From contig CM065392.1 of assembly GCA_033060915.1 (NCBI GenBank), forward strand, positions 7,525,501-7,589,500: 64,000 nucleotides of DNA, given 5' to 3'. Of this stretch, positions 22,436 to 34,574 are shown one piece after another; positions within the stretch are counted from its first letter, which is position 1, and every line of letters begins with the position of its first letter. Source of the stretch: Euryodendron excelsum (lineage: Eukaryota; Streptophyta; Magnoliopsida; Ericales; Pentaphylacaceae). The translations under genes and the position numbers were made by a program. A model generated the notes under the pieces. It saw nothing but the letters and a program-made list of their open reading frames with translations. It made no database searches and was not told the origin of the DNA.

Positions 22436-25343
22436 TTTTTATGTTCCAGAAATGCTCTTTGCTTTGAAAAGTCATCCGTATGTTGCTGACTGGGGTTCTC
22501 GATTCCCATATTCTGCCTCGAGTATGCTACTGGAGAGTTGTCAGAGTCGGAGGTCTCAAAGAAAAACTCAGGAAAAGATCATTTCGCCTGAGACAGATAG
22601 TCGGCGAGGTATCCACTTGTAATCGGTGAGGAGAGAGAGGTAATTCATGACCGGGACCATCAGTGGTACATCTTGGATTCACATTAAAATTAAATGAAAA
22701 TATGTTTCTCATGTAATTCAATTCACTATTTGCTCTAAATAGTTGTGTTATGGTTTTAATCTCTGCATGTGTGTATGTGTAAATCTTTTATTTTCTATGT
22801 ACCTTTGTGCATTCGTTCTTCTGTAAATCACATGTTCAATGAAAAGCTCCAGAGAAGAAAATACATACACATTACAAAATCCTTTATAGCCTACTGAATG
22901 TCGCATTTTTGGACTAACCCCTTGATTCTTGTCGTCATTGGGCAAGGTTATATCACCATCTCTTCCCAATAACACTGTTCGATGACGTGTCTCCCTCACT
23001 TTCAAATAATTCAAATCTCAGGGTACCAAAAAAGTTGTTTTGAATGCCAACAAGAATTTGTGAGCCTGGTAAGTATTCTACCATAAAACTTAGATGTTGC
23101 AAGAACATTATATGTGAAAAGCCAGTGCTGCCTGCCATTCAATTGATTGTGTCGTTTAATAGCCCAAATTTGCACTTGGTAAATGAAAATGAAGAAAATG
23201 ATGCATAGTATGTTCTGTGCTCTCATATTTGTGATTCTATTGAAAATTATGCATAACATGAGATGAGTGGAGTGTACTGTATACCCACCTTGCATTTTTG
23301 CAATTGAAATTGCACAGAGTAAACAAAATAATATTTTCTTCTTGAACATCTAATGTACTTATTTTTGATAAAGTAAACGTATTTGTTGTTTGGTAGCCTC
23401 ACTTTTACTAGAAGTAGTGTCAGATAGGCTACCAATTTAACTATAACCATTGTGTTAGCAAGATGTTAATTCCCCCTTCCCTCCCCTCTGCTCTTTTGGT
23501 TCCTGTTTTGGGTTTTGATGTCTGGTTAGAAACTCCATTATGGTTAAAACCTGTCATGATGGATGAGGCGGCAATATCTTTGATGGTTTGTCTACTTTTT
23601 AGTTAAATTATATGTCTTATTGTTTGGCTGTCAAAAGAAAATGATATTGGTTGTGACTTTTTTTCCTTCCTTGGGTGGGTTGGTGTTGGGACTCTATTTG
23701 AGTTACAATTATAGCTTTGTTCCAATAAATTAATTTATCAAAATTTTCACTACAACATACACTTTAAGTCCATCAAAACAAGGTTTCGATAAGAAAAAAT
23801 TTACTTCCCTTGGTCAATCTTGAAGTTATGCATCTTTAATCCTGATAATTCTGGTAAACAATATGTTAGGACATGGTACAAACAAACTTTTGTATGTAAA
23901 GTTATTTGAGAGGTAAATAAATAGGAGCTACTAACAAAATCTTCAACAAAATATATTGCTGAGCACGAAGCAGAGTCTTCTAGTTAAGGGTAATATAATT
24001 ATTGTGTTTTGTGTGTTATGTTGGGCTTAATTGTTCAAATATTACTTTTAATCATTGTCAAATTTTACATTTCAAGTTTTTCTTTAAGGGAAGTTGGATT
24101 TCAACTTTTGTCATTATTTTCTCTCTCTCTCTCTCATTGCCTGTCTTTCTCAAATGGGAGCATACAGTGTTGCTTTTTTGGCTCCAACATATCATGAAAA
24201 TATAGCACTTGTGATTATGCACCATTTGAAAATGACTTTATTTTTATTTTAATAACTTTGATAACAAATCCATTTATGCAGCAAATGCATGGTCATAAAC
24301 ACACTTCGAATTTTATTTTTGTTTCGTGACTCTTGTCTACAAGACGGATTAGTTTGCATTGATGCCCAACTTGGATTCACTTGAAATGTGCTTTTTTATT
24401 TTATTTTATTTTGTTTGTTTGGTTGGATTGCTAACTCCCAAGGATGTATTTTGCCTTTTGATCTTATATATCTTACTGTTGTATAATGCCTAGTGAATGC
24501 TTTTCCTACCCAATTGAAAATATCTTTGGGCAATGCAAATTTATATGGGTCCATCCTGCATTTTTCTTTCTTATTATATGATGTATTCAAAATTAATTTA
24601 TTTATTTGCAACATAGACTTGAGAAACAGAAACCTGTTTACTTTGATACCTGTCCCAGTATATGAATTTTAATGTTTGATACATTTGTTCTCTCTTGGTT
24701 TGATTTTAAATTTAGGCTTTTACTTGTGCAGGTTACGTCACTATACAATGTTCATTTCATTTATAGTGGTCATTCTTGATATACTAACTTATAAATCTTG
24801 TAAATAATTGTTGGTAAAATCCAATAGGAAGGTAATAAGATATTAATTGATGAGAGACATGTACAATTATACTGTTCATGTAATCTCTGTCTTTCCTCTA
24901 AAGATATGTTTTAGTTGGGTATTTCCTCTTCTTGGGTGGTGATACTTAAAGGAGGACAAAGCCCAAAATTGATATTAATTTAGCATGAGATAATAGATGA
25001 TTAGTTCCTTGTATCAAAACATTGTCCTTCTATATAACTATTTTCAATAGTAAATTATATTGAAAATTCTAACGATTTAAATCTGACAATAAAAAAAAAG
25101 AATTATGTGCGAAACAACAGCAGGACAAAAATAAAGTAGTTAAATCATTAAGCATTCAAAAAAATTAAATAGTTCAAATTGGAAAATATTAGCAAATGGC
25201 CTTTACATAGGAATGGCTCTGCTTAGGTTTCAATTTTTTTTCACAAGAAGTACCTTTTACCCGCATCACACGTCCACCATATTAGTATACATAGAAGAAA
25301 GAAATGAAATGTGCAATTTCTCTCCAAGTTCAGTATAGATGTT
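22436..25343. other. Unassigned DNA, possible decayed host exons
   Basis: No family recognised. A 57-codon plus frame at 22449-22622 (MLFALKSHPYVADWGSRF...) has coding-like composition compared with its AT-rich surroundings. A TACTTGTGCAG splice-acceptor-like site occurs near 24732. Minus frames at 22748-23138 have a CTTACCAG context but no recognisable domain. T-rich tracts throughout would suit plant introns. It could be a gene relic or unique intergenic DNA. Confidence 0.3.
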
Positions 25344-25531
25344 TGTAAGTACATCATTTTTGCCCACTCAATAATCTTTGGTCCAATCCAGTCTTCCAGC
25401 AAAAATGTCACAACACTATTAAGCCGAAGCCGGCTTTTCAAAAACTCAAGTCCAATCCAATTGGTCGCTTTCCAGGCCCGCAAGCCCAATTAAATTCAAA
25501 TGACCAAATTGCCCCTAGGCACTTCAGGCAG

Positions 25532-26904
25532 GTTTTTGAGACTAAGATGGTCTCCGAAATCAACACCATTCCAGATAGCTTTCCGAGACTAACGCAATCT
25601 CTGAAACTAACGCCATGCACAAACAATTTTTTGAGACCGGGCGGTCTCTGGAACTAATTGCTACTGTTGGAGTGACGGAAACACTCACAAACCAACGGTT
25701 CACTTTCGGTACCTGCTAGCCCATCGATATAGAATGTCCGTTATACCCCTTGGCATTTGGTAGTTTCCTGAGATCAGGCAGTCTCTGGAATCAATGGCAA
25801 ATTGCCGAAGTAGCGGAAGCACTCACAAACTATTAAGTCGTCAGAGTGGCGAGAACACACTCCCCAGGTTGACACAGTGTATGCCACCAAAACCACTAGT
25901 GTCACAGGACTGCAAGGGCCTCTTGGACGTGACACGTTTTTCAAACAAAAAGAGAGACCTTTGAAAAACAACTCGTCACAACTGTCGGAGTGATAGAAAC
26001 ACTCGTAAACCAAGATCAACATCGGCGCTTGCTAGCTCGACTCAGTGAAAAATGACCAAACCGGCACATCTTGAAAGAAAGCACAAAGTCATCAAGATGG
26101 TAAGACCACCCTCCATGGCTGTCTCTTGACAGTCTGGCACGTTTAAAATGCCAATCAAATCGCCTTCGAACCCGTTCTGGTGACACCCGATCAAAATGAC
26201 TATTTAGCCCCTAGGCCCCCTAGCACGTTCACTGAGAAGTATAAGTTTTTCCGAAGCTGTAATTCCACACCTGAATACCTCTGGGTAGTCAAAAATCCTT
26301 GGAGCGTCTCACAAATGCTCTACCAAGTTGACTTTTTCTTCAATTCTTTGATTAAAATACACCATTAAACGACTTGAGAAATGTATAAATTAAGGAATTC
26401 CTGAAAGTATTTGCAGAGCACTTTCTACCGGTACAATCCGATCAAGAAGATTGTTCCCCTAAGGCCCGATCACGTGGCCCCAAAATGGCTACTTTGGAAA
26501 ACCCCTGGAGCATCTCACAGACGATCTCAATAGTTTATTTTTTGGCATGCTTCCCGAGGCAATATCTGTGTCATCCGAAATCGTCCGAGGTTCCCTAATG
26601 GCACCAAGTTCGAGAAAAATTGTAGAGGAACGTTGCCACCGTACCCGATTTCCTCGGATCTTCCTTAGTTCACACGAATATCAAGGCAAAGTCAGTACGA
26701 AGTTTTCGGTAGCGGAGCGTGTGTTACATGCGCTTAGATTTTGCTCAGATCATCTAAAAACTTTACTTGCTCCTTAAGTCAGGGTAGTACAAAGACGCCA
26801 CGTGATATCTTGTGAATGGAAGGGTACTAGTGTATATGCTACATGCGCCAGGGCAAATTTTGCCTACTGTATGTACCGGATTCTAGAATTTTTTCTATAA
26901 ATAT
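25532..26904 (+). promoter_or_regulatory. U3-like promoter of the giant LTR
   Basis: Four copies of a dyad unit of the type GAGAC-N6-GTCTC followed by GAAACTAACGCC-like sequence start near 25537, 25584, 25633 and 25767. They are interleaved with three copies of GGAGTGACGGAAACACTCACAAAC type (near 25673, 25812, 25985). A CTATAAATATC TATA box lies at 26895-26905, with TTCTAGAA just upstream (26881) and CACGTG cores near 26473 and 26799. Promoter function is inferred from arrangement. Confidence 0.5.
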
Positions 26905-28326
26905 CAGGCCACCCTCCAAAGCAATGCAGAGTCGAAAACAATAGCTAAACTATGTCAAATCCAATCCAGAGCTCTGAAATTTAAAAAAACCCTAATTTCT
27001 TTAAAGCTCCAAGCCAATTCAAGCCTTCTCAAGTCCATTAAAGACTATTCAAGTTCAAGACTATTCAACAATGGTGGATTGAAGGTGTTTTGAAGGTAAA
27101 GGTGTAGCCCTCTTTTACATTTATGTCTCTTCCACTCCTCTTCTCCTTCCAAGTCTACTTAGGCTTTTCTTTTATTTTAACTCCCATATACTACCCATTC
27201 TTCTTGGATTTTGAACAAGAAGGCTCTTAGGCCATGCTTAGAGGAAAGTTTGTGAGAACCACTGGTTGGGGGACCTCTCACAAGCGTACTTGAACATAGT
27301 ATGACTTTTAGAGCTTCTTACTATGTGGTGAAGTTTTGAACCTTATATAATTCATGACCTTCTTGTATTATAATGTTTATATTGCTCATATATTGCATGT
27401 GATGGTCTGGTTTTCATGTTTCAAACCCTTTTTCAAACTACCATTAGTTCTATTTTCAAGTGGTTTCAAAATCCATATTCAAATGATTTTCAAAAGCAAT
27501 ATCTAAAGGTCTTAAAAGTGGTGTTTCTTGAAGTTTGTACCAAGAACCCTAGATTTCCAAGCCCCTAGATAGCCTTCCAAAAACCCTATTATTTACATTG
27601 CATTCCATACACTCTCTTGAGTTTTTGTATAAAAAATAGTTTTCAAAACCCCCTCTCTAAAGAGGCTGTCAAAACTTGCACTCTCTATTAAATTTTCATC
27701 AAAAATGGTTGTCCAAAGCTATATATTCTACATTGGTTTCAAAGTTTTGCTCTCTTGGGTTTTGGGTTCGGAATGGTCCTAATGGAGCTCTCCTTTGAGT
27801 GGTTTCTCCCTAAATCAACCATATAAACCCTTGCTCACTAGAGTAGTTTTCAACACCCTAAAAAATGGTTTTCTAAAACAACCCTCTTCAAAAGTGGTTT
27901 TCAAGAGTTCATTCTTTCAAGTGTCATTCAAAATAGTTTTCAAAAACTACTTACATAATATTGATTTTCAAAGTTTCATACTCGTGAGTTAGTGGTTGTA
28001 ACGGTCCCATGGAAATACTTTATTGAGTGGTTTCCAAATACCAACCATATGAACCCTATACTCTCTTGAGTGGTTTTAATAAAATGATTTTTAAAAATCA
28101 CAACTCTCTTGAGTTGGTTTTTCAAAATGAATTTTACATGAAATGATAAAGTTTTTCACATCAAATGATAAGATTTTTACATAACATCATGATTTTCAAA
28201 ATGCTCTTTAAGTTACATGCATAAAACTACTTTTCTAACATTTTGAAAACCAATTTTCAAAACTATTAGGTTCAAAACCTCAGTTCAAAACCAATCGCCA
28301 AAATCACCTTTCAAAGTCTTGAATTA

Positions 28327-28629
28327 ACTTGACCCTAGTTATCCAACCCTAGGTTAACTTAACCTTAGTTATTCGACCCTAGGTTAACTTGATCCTAGTT
28401 GTCCAAGCTTAGGTTAACCTAATCCTAGTTAGTTAACCCTAAGTCATCCAACTTTTGGTTAACCTAACCTTAGTTAGTTAACCCTATGTCAATTTAACCT
28501 TAGGTTAACCTAACTCTAGTTAGATAACCTTAGGTCATCCAACTCTAGTCTAACCTAACTCTAATAGTCCAAGCCTAGGTTAATCTAACCCAAGTTAGTT
28601 AATCTTAGGTCAACCTAACCAAGGTTAGT
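28327..28629. repeat. ~31-bp minisatellite (GGTTAACCTAAC type)
   Basis: About ten degenerate head-to-tail copies of a unit close to CTAGGTTAACCTAACCCTAG followed by TTAGTCAACC. Lies inside the giant LTR. Confidence 0.85.
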
Positions 28630-29339
28630 GGACTTTAAGGCTCTAATTTCAAGACCATTAAAAGTCGTCACTCAATTCAAAACCATTTTCAAAATACATA
28701 TTTTCAAAAGACTTCACTCTCTTGAGTTTTCAAAAATCATCGGCTCCAAAATCTTCTCAAATGCATCCATACTACTCTCAAAATGTTTTCAATAGCTCTC
28801 TTAGAACTTATCTTAACCAAAAATGGCTAGGCCCTTAACACTTTCAAAACTTATTTTTCAAAATGTTTTCCAAAAAGTTATAACCCTAAGGTGGTCTTAA
28901 CCCTCTCATGATTATGGCATCTAAAGGAGAGTGTTATATTGAATGAAACCTTCAAGATTTATATTAGGGTACTAAACTCTAAGTGTTTTCAAAAACCTTC
29001 TCTAAAAATACTTTTCAAAAGTCACATTCATAAGACAATCTTAGTTATCTCATGATTATGATTTCTTAAGAAAAGCGAGATATCAAGTAAAGTTCTATAA
29101 CCCCAAAGCTTTTTCAAAACCCTAAGGGAAGTTTATAGCCCATTTTCTAAAAATGTTTTTAAAAAATAATAGCCTTAAATTAGTTTAGTTGTTCATTAAC
29201 TAACCTCTTAAAGGTGATGAAATATTTCCACATGCCTTTCATAAGGCGTACAAAAATGGTTTTTAAAACCTTTTCAAAAGCAAGTTCACAAGAGCTCCAA
29301 CACTATTGTAATCCAAATTCAATTTTCAAAAATACCTAA

Positions 29340-29650
29340 TCATGATTTCAAAACATCCCTAAACTCTCTTGAGTTATTTTCAAAACTATTTCAAAACTCC
29401 GCTGAGTTGGTTCAAAAACATTTCAAAACTATATTGAGTTGTTTTCAAAAATATTTCAAAACTCTTTTAAGTTATTTCAAAAGTATTCCAAAACTCACTT
29501 GAGTTGTTTAAAAAAGTTTCTAAAACTTGCATAAGTTGTTTCAAAAAATATTTCAAAACATTCCAAGTCAATTTCAAAAACTTTCTAAAACTCTCTTGAG
29601 TTGCTTTCAAAACACTGTAAGTTTTATTTCAAAAACTTTTCAAAATTTTT
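29340..29650. repeat. ~40-bp degenerate tandem repeat (TTGAGTTGTTTTCAAAA type)
   Basis: Seven or more imperfect copies of AAAACTCTCTTGAGTTGTTT followed by TCAAAAATATTTC. Single scattered copies extend from about 27600 to 29700, so most of the 3' two-thirds of the LTR grew from this theme. Confidence 0.75.
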
Positions 29651-30433
29651 CAAGGTACAAATCTGAACTCTTTTGAGTTCAAGTTTCAAAAACCTTCTAC
29701 TACTTTCATGAATCCATTTTTAATCGTGTTGTTGTCCGAATTACGATGACTTGATTCTTGCCAAATGAAATATGTAGGCAACCTTCAAAAAGGTGCGGTC
29801 ATAACTTTGTTCATAAGTCAAACACCCTTTTCAAAACTATTCAATTCCTATAAAAGTCAACTCTAAAATCTTTTTAAACTTTTCTAAAACTTACACCGTT
29901 GCATCATTCACCCAAAAAAGGATGATCAAATCCTGTTTTCAAATTCTAAAGTGGATATTAGTAACTAGTGATTTAAGTGAGTGAATTAACGGTGATTAGA
30001 TATATAGGTACCGAAAGGGCAGGGTAGGACGATAATTTTAGAATATGTTCTTTACACGTAACCAACCCCCGGAGTATAGATTTCTATTTCGAAGATCAAA
30101 ACCGAAGTCACGGTTTTCAAAAGGGCTTTACAAACAATTTTAAAGGTTACTAAAGTAGCTCTTTTCTAAAAACCTTATTAAGAATGATATTTTTAAAATA
30201 TTTTCAAAAAACCTAAGTTTAGTCTTCGAATTACACTTAGTTTTAGGTGATCTAGCACATTTTTAACTATGTTAGGTGACGACTCTAAATTTTTTTAAAA
30301 AGTTCTTATTCAAAATCAATTTCAAGTTTAAACCCTTGTCGCATTTGTTCTTTTAGAAGAGTAGGTTCTAATAGAGAGAGAATCAGGATTTTCCCGAGCC
30401 AAGAGGGCTCGAGGCAAAAACCGGGGCGAGACA

Positions 30434-30784
30434 ATGTTTACATAACCAAATCAACCACATGTCTCCAACTGGCTGTCTGCTTCTGCTCAAGCCCAAAACC
30501 AATTGCATCTGCCGGAATAAAAAGAATTAAAGCAAGAAAAGGAAAAAAAGAAATGAGCGCAAAATGAGTGAAACAAAAATGAACTAAAAAAGAATGGAAC
30601 AAATTAAGGACAATACTAATTTTACTGAAACAATGGGTTAATTGTGAAATTATTATTAGAAATTCAATATAAAACTTGAATTAGCAGCAACCCCACCCCA
30701 AAAAAAAAAAAAAAAAAAAAAAAAAAGGGAAAAACAAACAAACAAACAAACAAAAACAATTTGTAACTTACAGTTATAAGTTTT
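30434..30784. other. Spacer with A27 and (AAAC)n
   Basis: No gene. CCCCACCCC is followed by an A run at 30700-30726 and AAAC repeats at 30734-30757. A poly-A followed by a simple repeat could mark a retroposed 3' end, but no body is recognised. Confidence 0.5.
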
Positions 30785-31530
30785 GGGACAGAACTGGGAC
30801 TTTGTTTCGGGGATGCCAAAATCTTAAAACACAAATTTTCATCTATTGATATAATTATTGTATTTCAAAATTTCTTTTAGTTGTCTTTATATGTATTTCT
30901 AAGTTAAAGCATAAGACATGTAATAGGATATAAGGCTCAATTTTTTTACATGAAAAATAAAATTAGCTTTTATTTAGTGTCGGAAAAATATATATATATA
31001 TATATATACATATATATAAGAGAAATCAATTGTTTCTTAGTACATTTCAATCAATAATTTAATAAAGTGGAGTTCAACATTTTTATTCCAAAAATCATCT
31101 GATTGATTCTATGGTAAACTTCAATATTATTTTCTTTGCAATGTATCTATATTTGTTCGTGCTTTGGAACAAATTCTAATGACTACATAATACATTAATA
31201 TTTACCTGTATCTTTATGTTTTTATTTAATGAGTAAGACCCACTTGCTGTATTGGTGCACTTAAAAAAACAAATAGAGAGTTGATTTTATTAGTTTTGTA
31301 AAACTTGTAATCCAATATGCAAAATCTTGATATTTTATTAAGTTAGAATCTCAAGAAGGGTTTTAAATTATGGGAGCTTAAGACCTAAAGAAATGCCTTG
31401 AATTATGGGCAGTGCCAATATGATAAATTTTTGCTAAGATATCACACAGGTACATTATACATGAGAGGGTTACACAAAAAGTGGGAATGCAGTGACACCC
31501 CTTGCCATTAATGTAGTTCCGCCTCTGGAT
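30785..31530 (+). repeat. Non-coding repeat, left copy flanking the NLR
   Basis: Shares with 34575-35125, in the same order and orientation: GG(G/T)GATGCCAAAAT-like opening, TTTCA(T/C)(C/A)TATTGATATA, a TA run, GCTTTTATTT, CCAATATGCAAAA, and an end block with (G/C)CA(G/T)TGACACCC...GTTCCGCC(T/C)CT. It contains (TA)n at about 30988-31018. The terminal GTTCCGCCCCT motif is typical of hAT-like or related non-autonomous plant repeats. Confidence 0.6.
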
Positions 31531-32045
31531 ACGCTATGTTTTACGGTCACATCTGCAATTAAAATGCTTAAAAAACAGGGGGAGAAAAAACACAAGAAAG
31601 AGAGAAAGAAGAAGCGCACTAGCTTTAAAAGTACCTAAAAGAAATGAACCTAGCTAGGATCCATAGCAGTAATTCTCTAGGCATTCACATCAAACAGGAA
31701 AAGGTCAAATGCATTATTACCCTGGAATCGTCCAAAGACTCCAAACCAAGACGAAAGCAGCTAAATTTCCTCGTGGAATTGCCGGAAAAGTCCTGTCCAA
31801 AACATTTACATATAAAACTTAAAAGCACTCATCAAGGATTGTTGGTTATGAAAAAGGCATAGTTGTGGAGAAAACCCCATCAAGACATAGATAATTAAGA
31901 TTACAACATGTTTTTATTTTGATGGAAGAGAGATTCAGATTTTTCCTTACCTATGATAACTAGTCGGAGTGATCTTGGCTTTGTTCAGATATATTTCTGG
32001 GATATGAGCTATCATCTGCCAATCCTCACCTGTTTCTGGCTGACA
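31531..32045. other. Region 3' of the NLR pseudogene
   Basis: No supported gene. The plus frame at 31644-31862 lacks a recognisable domain. This may be the 3' flank of the NLR on minus. Confidence 0.35.
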
Positions 32046-34388
32046 TTTTCTAATCAATTAACACGTTGCACTCTGTAATGCGCAGGACTTTTAGCGCACT
32101 GTGGTGTTGGAAGCCCTCTGGCAGCATTGACACTTTCGGACATTCTAAAATCTCAAGTTTCTAAAGTGAAGTGGAGTTTCTTAGCCACTCCGGCAAGTTC
32201 ACAAGGTTGGGGCAGCATGCAATCCGTAATTAATGTATACTCCTAGCTGTCCCGGAAAGCCACTGGGGCAAAGCCACCAACTTTGGTAATTCTCCAATCA
32301 CCATGGTTCGAATGCTAAGGACTTGAATGCTTTACACCTCCAACAAGTTGAGCTCTTTGCAGTCAATAATCATCAGGTTTTGTAATGCGGTTAGATTTGC
32401 TATACAGCTCTGAAGAGATTTTAACCTTGGGCATCTGTTACTGGCTAATGTTCGAAGAGCAGTAAGGTGCCTAATCTCTTCAGGCAAAGAAACAAGATTT
32501 TCACAACCGCTGATCCACAAAGGCCGGAGAGCTATCAGGCATCCTATTCCTTTTCTTGAAAAGGATTTCTGTTTTGTGGTTATGTATAGATGTCTGAGGC
32601 TTGTTAAGTTCCCTATATATCTAGGCAACTTTTTAATTTCCTTACAATCTGAGATTCGCAATGTTTGTGAATTCAGAAGCTTGCAAATGGAATCTGGGAG
32701 CTTTTTGATGCTATAATTCCTACAGAGGTCAAGATACCTCATATGCTTCAAGTAACCAATTGAACTTGGTAACACCTCAAAACATGAATTTGCTAAACAG
32801 GGACGAAGCTAAAATATTGTATTAAGGGAGGCTAGTAGCAAGTGGAGAGGGGCCAATCCACATGATGCAGGTTTTTTTTAGCTTGATGTATAAGGTAGAT
32901 AAGGGTAATTTCTCAAAGTCGGGGGGGGCCATGGCCACCCTTGGCCCTCATATGCCTTCGTCCCTACTGCTAAATCAATCACAAGCAAGTGCAAGAAACT
33001 TGAGATACATGCATCAACAAAGCGATCATGAACAGACCTTATTCCTTCGTGTGGAAAGAATATGGTCCGTAGTTTTTCAAGTTTGAGTACAGATCTTGGT
33101 ACTTTCTGCCCTGTTAAATAATCACAACCCAGAAATGAAACATGTCGAACCATCCTAGGTATATCTCCATTATGGAATTTCTTCATTATGCACTCTGTTT
33201 GTGCCACAGACTGGCAAGCTCATGTACAAGGTCATGAATTCTACAGGTTACATATAAGGGGCCGATTTCTTCAACCTCTTGGAAGAATGATGTTAACACA
33301 ACTCATCAAAACATCGATCGCCGCAATCTTCCAACTCTTGGTTTTGGTAAGTTGACCAACACTGAATTAATTTGTCCTTAAAAATGTATTGATGCATCGG
33401 GAAAATTGAACAGAATGCAAAACATTATTTCAAGTAAGATGGTAACTGATCGTAGCTCAATCTCAATGCTGGAAGGATTTCGTCTTGAGTCTGATCGTTT
33501 AACTTCCATATTTCATTGTCTCTCACCCGCAACCAATCACTTTCCTTAGTTTTCTTATATAACAGGCTGCCTAATGTCCTTGCAGTCAGTGGAACTCCCT
33601 TACACTTCTCCGCAATTTTTGCTCCAATTTGCACGAGGTTAGGATGGCCCTTCTCTTCTCCTTCTCTTCTCCTTTTGGAAGTGCCCATTTCACAAACAAA
33701 GAGAAGCAATCATTCCAAGCAAGTCCATCAAGATTATAGTACCTGAGTACTACCCATAACAGAAGCAACTAATTTACTATGTGTGGTGACAACAATTTTA
33801 CTTCCTCCGGCTCCATCTCAATGCAAACTTTGAATTTCATTCCACTTCGCAAGTGTGTTCTTGCCGAGACCTCCAATTCCCACAATGGGAATAAAAGAAA
33901 CATACTCATTATCACTAGAGCTTGACATTAGCATCTTAAACAATCTTTTCTTTGTCATTGTTTCTTCCGATTTTGGCTTTAACAGCAGCAATTTCATCCA
34001 ACCTTTCTCTAATATCCTTGAGTTTGTGACCCGTTGAAATGCGGAATAAAATTCAATGTGGACTTGGTATAAGCAAGTTGCGTACCAGTACGTCTAATAA
34101 TCCCACGATTATTCATGAATTGATGCCGCAAAGGCAAAGCTTCAATCTCGAATTCGTCTAGAAGATCATCAGCGTCATTGAAAGCATCCTTAAGCTTCCC
34201 TAGCCAGTCACGCAGCTCACGGTTCTTTGCCTGCTGCTCCTCAGCCTCTAATAGTACTGCTTTGATGGTGGATAACGAGTTCTCGAGCTTGTGGAGTTCA
34301 CTTCTCACTCCCTTTGCCAAGGCAAGTTGTTGAAGAAGAAGGCTTCCTAACTTTCTCAAAAGGATTTCTGCAACGTTAAACAGAAACA
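32046..34388 (-). pseudogene. CC-NB-ARC-LRR (NLR) resistance-gene pseudogene
   Basis: The start is the ATG at 34388, where MFLFNVAEILLRKLGSLLLQ opens an Rx-type coiled-coil domain (34388-34070, with LRDWLGKLKDAFNDADDLLD). NB-ARC follows: P-loop GIGGLGKNTLAK (about 33885-33850, second Thr replaced by Asn) runs straight into WNEIQSL and GGSKIVVTT. The RNBS-A to kinase-2 stretch (LLVLDDVW) is therefore deleted. GVPLTARTLGSLL (GLPL motif, near 33590), SYDQLPSYLK, CFAFCSIFP and an IHDLVHE form of the MHD motif (near 33240) follow with shifts. The LRR region starts near 33160, is split by a 169-bp insertion (32798-32966) and continues to 32046 through several LP-(E/R)-x-I-x-x-L repeats and three in-frame stops. 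Intact relatives are intracellular immune receptors of roughly 900-1400 residues. This one is dead. Confidence 0.92.
32798..32966. mobile_element. 169-bp hAT-type MITE inside the NLR LRR
   Basis: Begins CAGGGACGAAG and ends CTTCGTCCCTA, an 11-bp terminal inverted repeat with one mismatch. It is flanked by TTGCTAAA (32790-32797) and CTGCTAAA (32967-32974), a 7-of-8 match to the 8-bp target duplication of hAT elements. NLR sequence resumes directly on both sides (HLLVIDLA before; NSCFEVLPSSIG after, on minus). Confidence 0.85.
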
Positions 34389-34574
34389 TATTTGCTATTT
34401 TGTGGAAGAGGAAAATCGGAAATGAGAGGCTGCCGAAGAGAAATGATTTCAGAATTCGTCTTTGGTTGCGTTTCTGGAACCAATTGGGTCCTTTGTATTT
34501 GCAGACAAATTTCTGCCCAGTCTGTTCATGCACCCGAAGATTCAGGTCAACTTGTCAGGATTTTATTTCCAGTG

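Larger units (their letters stand above)
25344..30433 (+). mobile_element. Candidate giant solo LTR (~5.1 kb)
   Basis: The right end ...CCGGGGCGAGACA is a sharp LTR-type terminus: the same terminal ~210 bp recurs inverted at 60076-60283, starting exactly at TGTCATGCCCCGG. The left end is placed at TGTAAGTACATC because the 5 bp before it (ATGTT, 25339-25343) equal the 5 bp after the right end (30434-30438); another ATGTT-TG lies near 24672, so the left end is provisional. Inside are a dyad array (25532-26040), a TATA box (26895), a leader-like segment, then ~3 kb of TTTTCAAAA-rich DNA with two minisatellites. No gag or pol. LTRs this long occur in Ogre/Tat gypsy elements, but assignment is inference. 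Confidence 0.5.

Noticed and set aside
28320..28640. Interstitial telomere repeat
   Set aside because: The CCCTAAG/CCCTAGG phrases occur once per ~31-bp unit, not as (CCCTAAA)n.
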